From assembly GCA_043804035.1 (NCBI GenBank), contig JAZDJJ010000065.1, positions 1 through 20,464 on the forward strand: a stretch of 20,464 nt of DNA, in the 5' to 3' direction. The position numbers and the translations under genes are program-made. This DNA comes from JAZDJJ01 sp043804035 (GTDB taxonomy: Bacteria > Bacteroidota > Bacteroidia > Palsa-948). Positions 7,955 through 14,199 of this stretch are shown in pieces (position 1 is the first letter of the stretch; each line of letters starts with the position of its first letter). Under the pieces are notes generated by a model. The model saw only the letters and a list, made by a program, of their open reading frames with translations. It did not search any database and had not been told where the DNA came from.

Positions 7955-8569
7955 ATGAAACCGAATTACCGAATCGCAACGAAAATTTTAGTTTTTATTA
8001 TTTATTGCTTATTTGTTTTTTCTTCCTGCGACAACAATAATAAATCTTTTTTCCCAAAACCCCGTGCTTACTGTCGTATTGACTTTCCCGAAAAAAAATA
8101 TTCTTTACTGAACGATTCCTGTCCTTTTACTTTTGAATATCCTATCTATGCTGATGTTCTTCCTAATCCTGAACCTGTCAGCGAACCTTGCTGGAAAAAT
8201 ATATGTTTTCCTCGCTTTAGTGCACAAATTTATATCAGCTACAAAACAATAAATCATAACCTGCGCCAATACATAGAAGATGCATATACGCTTGCTTCCA
8301 AGCATCAGATAAAAGCCAGTGGTATGCCCGAAACATTAGTGAAGAATGATAGTACCCATGTGTATGGACTTATCTTTAAAATTGAAGGGAATACTGCATC
8401 TTCTTTGCAATTCTATCTTACCGATAGTACTCGTCATTTTGTACGTGGTGCGCTTTACTTTTATTCACGTCCTAATTATGATTCGCTTGCTCCTGTAATT
8501 GATTTTCTAAAAAAAGATGTAGATAGAATGATTGCTACTTTCAAGTGGAAAGAGGCAGGAAGAAAATAA
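7955..8569 (+). CDS. gldD: Gliding motility lipoprotein GldD
   Basis: 204 residues. The signal peptide ends at the lipobox VFSSC, with the lipid-bearing Cys at residue 25. Family landmarks are readable in order: PKPRAYCRIDFPEKKY, CPFTFEYPIYADV, PCWKNICFPRFSAQIYISYK, ASKHQIKASGMPE, VYGLIFKIEGNTASSLQFYL, TDSTRHFVRGALYFYSRPN and DSLAPVIDFLKKDV. GldD is required for gliding and for T9SS function in Flavobacterium. It follows gldE by 8 bp, as expected. The gene converges on the minus-strand calcium-motif gene with only 8 bp between the two stop codons, leaving no room for a terminator between them. Confidence 0.95.
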   Translation: MKPNYRIATKILVFIIYCLFVFSSCDNNNKSFFPKPRAYCRIDFPEKKYSLLNDSCPFTFEYPIYADVLPNPEPVSEPCWKNICFPRFSAQIYISYKTINHNLRQYIEDAYTLASKHQIKASGMPETLVKNDSTHVYGLIFKIEGNTASSLQFYLTDSTRHFVRGALYFYSRPNYDSLAPVIDFLKKDVDRMIATFKWKEAGRK

Positions 8570-8577
8570 ATATTTTG

Positions 8578-9462
8578 TTACTGTTCAAAAAAATAATCAA
8601 TCAATTTATGAATCTTCACCACTGTATAATCGTTACTTCCATCAAAGAAGCCATCAATCATAATAGTAATTTCAGCAGACGAAATAAATCCATCTTTATT
8701 CGCATCAGCTGATTGAAAGATTGCCGGCAATTTTGTTTTTTCTGTTTTTGTATTCTTTCCTTTATTTTGCTTGATATCTGCTTCCATTTTTCCAAGCGAA
8801 GATACCGAAGGGTCTTTCATAAAGACACGACTACGTGCAGCTGCTATTGAATCCTGAAAAGTATTACTACGGTCAGGTGCTAATGAATCCTGCATAGATT
8901 TAGAATATATCATAGCATCGGTAACGGTTTTTCCTTCAACATCCACAATATTACCACTAGGAGTATTGGGTTCTTTATCCAAGTAATCAGGCACGCCATC
9001 ATCATCACCGTCTACAGGACATCCTTTGGAATCTACTTTAACTTTTGCAGGAGTATCGGGGCAATTATCATCAACATCTGTTACTCCATCGTTATCTATA
9101 TCTAATTCATCAATGGCTTCAAAATCAACTTCGCCTTCTGCTATTTTCTTTTTTTTCTTCTTTTTCTTTTTCTTTTCTTCCTTTTTTACCCCATCTTCCT
9201 TTTTTACCTCATCTTCCTTTTTTCCTTTCCCTTCCTTTTTTTCCTTTGCTTTCTTTTTCTTCTTTTCTTTTTTTTCCTTTTCTTTTTTTTTCTTCTTTTC
9301 TTTTTTTTCTTTCTCTTTCTTTTTCTTCTTTTCTTTTTTTTCCTTTTCTTTACTTATTTCACTCTTTTCTTTCTCTTGTGCAATTACTATTTCGGTGTTC
9401 AGCATCAGAGTAAAAAAAGAGAAAACGAAAATCAATAAGAAAAATAAATTTTTGTGTTTCAT
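8578..9462 (-). CDS. Secreted Lys/Glu-rich protein with thrombospondin type 3 and EF-hand motifs
   Basis: 294 residues. The signal peptide ends near EIVIAQ (about residue 29). Residues 30-107 are almost only Lys and Glu and include three exact copies of an 11-residue unit (EKEKKEKKKKK, residues 39-71) and a run of ten Lys at 97-106. Then come thrombospondin type 3 calcium loops DIDNDGVTDVDDNCPDTP (121-138) and DGDDDGVPDYLDKEP (151-165). The segment to about 245 is Ser/Asp/Lys-rich, and an EF hand DANKDGFISSAE (253-264) lies close to the C-terminus, followed by FFDGSNDYTVVKIHKLIDYFFEQ-type helix. The calcium loops resemble linkers of OmpA-family proteins, but no OmpA domain follows. The role is unknown; a calcium-dependent envelope or periplasmic protein is an inference. 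It is last in the minus-strand run, 3 bp after rsmE. Confidence 0.75.
   Translation of the reverse strand: MKHKNLFFLLIFVFSFFTLMLNTEIVIAQEKEKSEISKEKEKKEKKKKKEKEKKEKKKKKEKEKKEKKKKKAKEKKEGKGKKEDEVKKEDGVKKEEKKKKKKKKKKIAEGEVDFEAIDELDIDNDGVTDVDDNCPDTPAKVKVDSKGCPVDGDDDGVPDYLDKEPNTPSGNIVDVEGKTVTDAMIYSKSMQDSLAPDRSNTFQDSIAAARSRVFMKDPSVSSLGKMEADIKQNKGKNTKTEKTKLPAIFQSADANKDGFISSAEITIMIDGFFDGSNDYTVVKIHKLIDYFFEQ
9249..9351. repeat. 103-base pure pyrimidine (plus) / purine (minus) tract with 33-bp tandem units
   Basis: Every base from 9249 to 9351 is C or T on the plus strand. It encodes the three 11-residue Lys/Glu units on the minus strand (9250-9348, unit 33 bp). Such tracts can form triplex structures and change length by slippage. 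More pyrimidine-rich sequence continues down to about 9141 with few interruptions. Confidence 0.9.
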
Positions 9463-9465
9463 TAA

Positions 9466-10233
9466 TCAAAAAATTTTATTATCAACAAAAGTATAATATT
9501 TTTTATTATTATTCATATTAACAATTGTGCAAGCAACCACTCCTGCTGTTTCGCTTCGTAGTCGCGAAGTGCCAAGTGAAACAACAGAGAATCCATTTTT
9601 TTCTGCAAACAAAACTTCTTCTTCCGCAAATCCTCCCTCAGGACCAATAACGATGAGTGCGTCAGTTCCACTATTGCAAACTTCATTAAGAAGGGGAGAT
9701 TTTGTTTCCTGTCCGATTGGAAAAAGATGAGCGATGAATTTTTGTTCCGAGTTTTTTTTTGACGATTCAATAAACGTTTTGAATTCCTGCATTTCATTTA
9801 GTACAGGAAGATATGCTTTGATAGTTTGCTTCATAGCCGAAATCAAAATTTTATTCAATCGTTTTATTTTCACAGAAGTTCTTTCGGAATAACAACAGGC
9901 AAGCGGAGTGATTTCATCAATTCCTATTTCTGTAACTTTTTCAAGAAACCATTCAAAACGACTGATGTTTTTCACCGGTGCAATGGCAATATGCAGATGA
10001 ATATTTTTTCCATTATCTAACAGATTAGTTTTTGTCTCTTTGATGGTAACAGCGCATTTCTTTGGATGAGCATCAATAATTTCTCCTGTGTAAAAATTGC
10101 CCTTACCATCCACTAACTGTATAACATCTCCTTTTTTCATTCTCAATACGCGGATAGCGTGAATAGATTCTTCTTCCGAAAGTACTGTGAAAAAATCTTT
10201 TGAAGAAATATTTGGAGCAAAAAATATATTCAT
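9466..10233 (-). CDS. rsmE: 16S rRNA (uracil(1498)-N(3))-methyltransferase RsmE
   Basis: 255 residues. RsmE methylates U1498 of 16S rRNA using S-adenosylmethionine and belongs to the SPOUT (knotted) methyltransferases. An N-terminal PUA-like domain (about 1-70) has HAIRVLRMKKGD and LVDGKGNFYTGEI. The SPOUT domain has LEKVTEIGIDEITPL, CYSERTSVK, then GPEGGF (197-202) and the knot motif LGTSRLRSETA (220-230), which forms the cofactor site. Length is normal. It lies 29 bp downstream of pyrD and 3 bp before the calcium-motif gene on the same strand. Confidence 0.95.
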   Translation of the reverse strand: MNIFFAPNISSKDFFTVLSEEESIHAIRVLRMKKGDVIQLVDGKGNFYTGEIIDAHPKKCAVTIKETKTNLLDNGKNIHLHIAIAPVKNISRFEWFLEKVTEIGIDEITPLACCYSERTSVKIKRLNKILISAMKQTIKAYLPVLNEMQEFKTFIESSKKNSEQKFIAHLFPIGQETKSPLLNEVCNSGTDALIVIGPEGGFAEEEVLFAEKNGFSVVSLGTSRLRSETAGVVACTIVNMNNNKKYYTFVDNKIF

Positions 10234-10262
10234 TTTTTTTTAATCCACCTCGCTTGAACTTT

Positions 10263-11327
10263 TTATATTGTAAGTGTATTTAAAATATTTTTATTAATCT
10301 TTTTGACAAGCGAAGGTCCCTCATAAATAAACCCGGTATATACTTCTACTAATGAAGCACCTGCCTGTATTTTTGATAATGCATCTTCAGCAGAATGAAT
10401 TCCACCGGAAGCAATAATCGGAAAATCTTTTCCCAAATGTTCAGAAAGATATTTTATTATTTCAGTAGAACGTTTTGTTAATGGCTTGCCGCTTAATCCT
10501 CCCGAACCAATAGTTTGTAGTTTATGATTTGTGGTTTGTAATTCTTCTCTGGAAATAGTCGTATTAGTTGCTACCACTCCGTCAATTTTTGTTTCGCGAA
10601 TAATTTCAATTATATCATTAAGTTGTTCGTTAGTTAAGTCGGGAGCAATTTTGAGAAGAATAGGTTTAGTATTTGATGTTTGACATTTTACATTTGAAAG
10701 TTCCTGATTAAGATGTTTTAGCCGAAGTAAAAGATTTTTCAGCGGTTCCTTGTCTTGTAATTCGCGAAGGTTGGGGGTGTTGGGAGAACTCACATTCACT
10801 ACAAAAAAATCCACATAGTCAAATAATTTTTTAAAACAATATTCATAGTCGGCAATAGCGTTTTCATTTGAAGTGATTTTATTTTTTCCGATGTTGCCTC
10901 CGATAAGCACTTTGAAATTTTTTCTTTTCTTCAATCGTTCCGTTACTGCTTCCACTCCATCATTATTAAATCCCATTCTGTTGATGAGTGCTTTATCTTT
11001 TATGAGGCGGAATAAACGCGGCTTGTCGTTGCCGGGTTGTGGTTTAGGAGTAACCGTTCCTATTTCAATAAATCCAAAACCAAAACACGCTATCTCATCA
11101 AAAAATTTTGCATCCTTATCAAATCCTGCTGCAAGTCCTGTTGGATTTTCAAAGGTCAATCCGAATATTTTTTTTTTCAATCGTTCATCTTTTACAGAAT
11201 ACAACCATCGGATAAACCAAAATTTTCCGGGAATGAAAGCAAGAATTTTTAATAGAAGAACAACAATATTATGAGATACTTCGGGAGGAAAAAGAAAAAG
11301 CAACGGACGGATAAAGAGTTTGTACAT
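10263..11327 (-). CDS. pyrD: Dihydroorotate dehydrogenase (quinone), class 2, PyrD
   Basis: 354 residues. It oxidises dihydroorotate to orotate in pyrimidine synthesis and passes electrons to quinone. The N-terminal membrane-associated helix segment (MYKLFIRPLLFLFPPEVSHN) marks class 2. Flavin and active-site motifs are GLAAGFDKDAKF, EIGTVTPKPQPGN, NRMGFNNDG, NVSSPNTPNLREL with the catalytic Ser in SSPNTP (about 180-185), LLKIAPDL, ATNTT, GSGGLSG, IIASGGI and GFIYEGP. Two low-complexity stretches, SNVKCQTSNT (211-220) and LQTTNHKLQT (263-272), are encoded by 7-bp repeats and look like insertions into surface loops. It starts 37 bp after the UDP-glucuronate decarboxylase gene on the same strand. 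Confidence 0.96.
   Translation of the reverse strand: MYKLFIRPLLFLFPPEVSHNIVVLLLKILAFIPGKFWFIRWLYSVKDERLKKKIFGLTFENPTGLAAGFDKDAKFFDEIACFGFGFIEIGTVTPKPQPGNDKPRLFRLIKDKALINRMGFNNDGVEAVTERLKKRKNFKVLIGGNIGKNKITSNENAIADYEYCFKKLFDYVDFFVVNVSSPNTPNLRELQDKEPLKNLLLRLKHLNQELSNVKCQTSNTKPILLKIAPDLTNEQLNDIIEIIRETKIDGVVATNTTISREELQTTNHKLQTIGSGGLSGKPLTKRSTEIIKYLSEHLGKDFPIIASGGIHSAEDALSKIQAGASLVEVYTGFIYEGPSLVKKINKNILNTLTI
10512..10539. repeat. 7-bp tandem repeat inside pyrD (second site)
   Basis: Four imperfect heptamers on the plus strand: AGTTTGT, AGTTTAT, GATTTGT, GGTTTGT. They encode residues about 263-272 of PyrD, LQTTNHKLQT, in a loop after NTT and before GSGGLSG. Confidence 0.7.
10672..10699. repeat. 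7-bp tandem repeat inside pyrD (first site)
   Basis: Four imperfect heptamers on the plus strand: TTTGATG, TTTGACA, TTTTACA, TTTGAAA. They encode residues about 211-219 of PyrD, SNVKCQTSN, immediately before the strand ILLKIAPDL. Confidence 0.7.
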
Positions 11328-11364
11328 ACGAATAAATTTACAAGTAAATCCACTTCAAAAAAAA

Positions 11365-12373
11365 TTATTTCATATATCTCTCAAAATTTTTATGTTCCAC
11401 TTTAATCAATTCTTCGTTGGTAAGTGATTTGAAATATTTATATGTGATTTTCAAACCTTCCGAGCGATTTACTTTCGGTTCCCATCCTAATAATTTTTTT
11501 TGCGAGTGTAATATCCGGTTGACGTTGTTTAGGATCGTCTTGCGGGAGTGGTTTGTAAACGAGTTTTTGTTTGGTGACTGTGAGACGTATAATTTCTTCT
11601 CCAAATTGTTTAATAGTTATTTCTGCAGGATTACCGATGTTTACAGGATAAACATAATTGCTCATCAGCAAACGAAAAATTCCTTCTACCAAATCACTCA
11701 CATAACAAAATGAACGTGTTTGCGAGCCATCGCCAAACACAGTAAGATTTTCGCCACGCAATGCTTGTCCGATGAAAGCAGGAAGAACTCTGCCATCGTT
11801 AAGACGCATCCTCGGACCATAAGTATTAAAGATTCTGGCGATGCGGGTTTCTACATTATGATAAGTATGATACGCCATCGTTATTGCTTCCATAAATCTT
11901 TTGGCTTCATCATATACTCCGCGCGGACCAATAGGATTTACATGCCCCCAGTAGTCCTCTGTTTGCGGATGTACCAGCGGGTCGCCATACACTTCAGAAG
12001 TTGATGCAACAAGTATACGTGCATTTTTTTCTTTCGCAAGTCCGAGTAGATTATGTGTACCAAGCGAACTTACTTTCAATGTCTGAATTGGAATCTTTAA
12101 ATAATCTATTGGTGATGCAGGTGATGCAAAATGCAAAATGTATTTTAGTTTGCCTTGAATGGAAATATGTTTTGTTACATCGTGTTCTATAAATTGAAAC
12201 ATTCCATTTGCTCTTTTTGTCAAAGAAGAATCCATCAGGTGAGAAATATTTTTTTTATCACCAGTAATAAAATTATCCATCCCTATAACATAATAACCTT
12301 CTTTGATAAAATAGTCACAGAGATGAGAACCAAGAAAACCTGCTACTCCGGTAATAAGAACACATTCCATCAT
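11365..12373 (-). CDS. uxs: UDP-glucuronate decarboxylase (UDP-xylose synthase), apparent frameshift near the C-terminus
   Basis: This SDR-family enzyme converts UDP-glucuronate to UDP-xylose with bound NAD. The cofactor motif is GVAGFLG (9-15). Active-site residues lie in STSEVYGDP (124-132) and YDEAK (Tyr154, Lys158). RIARIFNTYGPRM and LNDGRVLPAF are typical of UXS. The unbroken frame ends at 11438 after LAKKIIRMGTE, an unnatural tail. A run of eight A in the coding strand (plus T8, 11494-11501) causes this: with seven, the protein continues LAKKLLGWEPKV to 11365, giving 335 residues, the normal length and the conserved 'LGWxPK' ending. Its ATG overlaps the stop of the TPR/PD40 gene by one base (TAATG), so translation is probably coupled. 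A starting Met two codons in from MMEC is equally possible. Confidence 0.9.
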
Positions 12374-14001
12374 TATAGTTTCTTTATCTTAATATTCTTT
12401 GTTACTTCGGGACTAAACTTCATTGTTTGATCAAAAATATTGATGTCTTCTAAATATGTATCATAGCCCTCCGCTTCAATTTTCATTATCCATTTTCCCG
12501 GTGGAAGAGCCATAACATAATAACAAGTATTCGGATCGGGAATATATATACCGTATAGTTCATTATTCTTTTTATTAATAATTTCAATTTTTGCACGACT
12601 GATTTTATTGAGTGTATCTGAACTTGTAATATATCCTTTGTAAATTGTTTCTTTCACTTCAATGTCTTCCAGCACTATTCTGTAAATATCCAGATCACCC
12701 TGTCCTCCTTCACGCATAGCAGAAATGTATGCAATTCTTCCTCTTGAAACAAAACTGATATTCAGATTGTCATCAGTTGTGTTAATCGGATAACCGAGAT
12801 TTTTAGGAGGCAACCATGATTGCTCTGCTTCATCCCATGTAGATTTAAAAATATCAAAGCCACCCATACTGGAATGTCCTTGTGAAGCAAAGTAAAGTAT
12901 TTTGCCATCTTCTGAAAGATGCGGAAATTCTTCTTTAAATTCTGTATTGATATTTGGTCCTAAGTTTTGCGGTTCGCTCCATAATCCGTTTGGTAATTTA
13001 CGAGCAATATAAATATCAGTTTCTCCATAGTTGAGATTGGTAGCAGTTCCGGGTCGGCTGCTGGCAAGTAAAATTATTTCGGATTCTGTAACGGGATCTT
13101 TATATATAGATGCTGATGTTTCCATTCCTGCATTGATGGATTCAGGCAACGGTTCTGATTTCAGGAAAGGCGATTTATTATTTAGCCGTCTTGAAATCCA
13201 GATGTCGCCAAACAATTCAATATGGTCAATATAAAAAAGCATTACTGTTCCATCATCCGAAATATCAACAATCTCTTCATCAAGATTTGTGTTAATGTTA
13301 TTGCCAATGCTTTGCGTCTTTCTCCACTTTCCATCTTTTTTATTGATAAAAAAAATATCAGATGAATACAGTCCGTCAAATTCCGGATTTGGTGCAGTAG
13401 GACTTTTTCTTCGCGTAGTAAAATACAAGGATGATTCATCTGAAGTAACAAAAGGATAAAAATCAGGAAATCCACAGTTTACATGCTTCCCCAAATTTTC
13501 AAAAGTAATGTTCAGCGGATGTTTGATTAGTTCTTTTCCATTATGACATTGTTCTATATAACGAGCAACCATTTTACTTTTGGCACCCGGAGTTTTCTCT
13601 TTTAGTTTTGTTTTATAATTATTATAAGCACTAATGGCTTCATCAAATTTATTTCCATATTGGTATGCTTTTCCAAGATCTATCCATACCTCATCAGGAT
13701 ATTTTTCTTCTTTAATGATTAACTCAAGATGTGGAATTGCTTTTGCCTTTATAGAATTTGAAAGAAGATAGCACTGGGCTGCTTTATAATTGTATTCAAT
13801 ATTTTTAGGATTACTTTTTAGCAGAAGTTGATAAACTTTAAGTGCGGAATAATAATTTCTGTTATCAAAAAATTGTTTTGCTCCATCGGGATCGGCTTTG
13901 AAAACAGAGGGCTGAGCATAAGAAAAATGAAAAATGAAAAATGAAAAATGAAAAATCATAATCCAAGTATTCGATTTTATATTTTGGTTTTTAACTCTCA
14001 T
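12373..14001 (-). CDS. TPR / PD40 beta-propeller / carboxypeptidase-regulatory-like protein (PorE-like without OmpA domain)
   Basis: 542 residues. The signal peptide ends near HFSYAQ (about residue 30). TPR-like helices span about 35-160 (AKQFFDNRNYYSALKVYQLLLKSNP, WIDLGKAYQYGNKFDEAISAY). A PD40/WD40-like propeller spans about 165-455, with repeated blades such as SDESSLYFTTRR, SDDGTVMLFY and LSEDGKILYFASQG. A carboxypeptidase-regulatory-like beta domain spans about 460-540 (YKGYITSSDTLNKISRAKIEII, LPPGKWIMKIEAEGY). This order matches the T9SS protein PorE and its relatives, but the C-terminal OmpA peptidoglycan-binding domain is missing and the stop overlaps the next start. It could be an envelope scaffold related to T9SS; that is an inference from architecture. 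It is the first gene of the minus-strand run. Confidence 0.82.
   Translation of the reverse strand: MRVKNQNIKSNTWIMIFHFSFFIFHFSYAQPSVFKADPDGAKQFFDNRNYYSALKVYQLLLKSNPKNIEYNYKAAQCYLLSNSIKAKAIPHLELIIKEEKYPDEVWIDLGKAYQYGNKFDEAISAYNNYKTKLKEKTPGAKSKMVARYIEQCHNGKELIKHPLNITFENLGKHVNCGFPDFYPFVTSDESSLYFTTRRKSPTAPNPEFDGLYSSDIFFINKKDGKWRKTQSIGNNINTNLDEEIVDISDDGTVMLFYIDHIELFGDIWISRRLNNKSPFLKSEPLPESINAGMETSASIYKDPVTESEIILLASSRPGTATNLNYGETDIYIARKLPNGLWSEPQNLGPNINTEFKEEFPHLSEDGKILYFASQGHSSMGGFDIFKSTWDEAEQSWLPPKNLGYPINTTDDNLNISFVSRGRIAYISAMREGGQGDLDIYRIVLEDIEVKETIYKGYITSSDTLNKISRAKIEIINKKNNELYGIYIPDPNTCYYVMALPPGKWIMKIEAEGYDTYLEDINIFDQTMKFSPEVTKNIKIKKL
13922..13956. repeat. Five perfect copies of a 7-bp repeat in a signal peptide
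   Basis: GAAAAAT repeated exactly five times (35 bp). On the coding (minus) strand it encodes the hydrophobic core IFHFSFFIFHFS of the signal peptide of the TPR/PD40 protein. Gain or loss of one unit would shift the frame; three units would keep it. Confidence 0.95.
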
Positions 14002-14029
14002 TTTGTTTTACGGAGATTCATATTTGTTG

Positions 14030-14037
14030 CAAAAATA
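14030..14037 (-). promoter_or_regulatory. Probable -7 promoter element for the TPR/PD40 operon
   Basis: On the minus strand TATTTTTG (14037-14030) matches TAnnTTTG. A TTTG lies 16 bp upstream, shorter than the usual 19. The start codon at 14001 follows 28 bp downstream. It would drive the five-gene minus-strand run. Confidence 0.5.
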
Positions 14038-14104
14038 AAAAGATAAATGAAAACAAATAAAAAATTTTTCAATTTGCTTCAAGGCGGGTAAAAAAGACGA
14101 TTAA

Positions 14105-14122
14105 AAAAAAAGTACTTTTTTT
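14105..14122. repeat. 18-bp perfect palindrome in a divergent promoter region
   Basis: AAAAAAAGTACTTTTTTT is a perfect palindrome centred on GTAC. It ends 2 bp before the -33 element of the plus-strand promoter at 14124. It could be an upstream element or an operator; its simple composition limits confidence. Confidence 0.6.
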
Positions 14123-14123
14123 C

Positions 14124-14153
14124 TTGTTGGTTTCAAAAATGTGTTTACATTTG
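14124..14153 (+). promoter_or_regulatory. Bacteroidota-type promoter for the Asp-box T9SS cargo
   Basis: TTG (14124-14126), a 19-bp spacer, and TACATTTG (14146-14153), an exact match to TAnnTTTG at the standard spacing. The ATG at 14200 follows 46 bp downstream. This is the best promoter match in the window and suggests a well-expressed gene. Confidence 0.8.
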
Positions 14154-14199
14154 CAAATTGAAACTTAAAATTTATTGTTTAATTAAAACCTTTTTTACT

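Noticed and set aside
9026..9496. Long plus-strand open frames rich in Phe and Ser opposite the Lys/Glu-rich gene
   Set aside because: They are the antisense reading of the purine tract, low in complexity, with no family resemblance. The minus-strand frame has a signal peptide and calcium motifs.
14158..14199. TTG start for the Asp-box cargo
   Set aside because: It lies within 10 bp of the -7 promoter element, and the ATG at 14200 gives a standard signal peptide.
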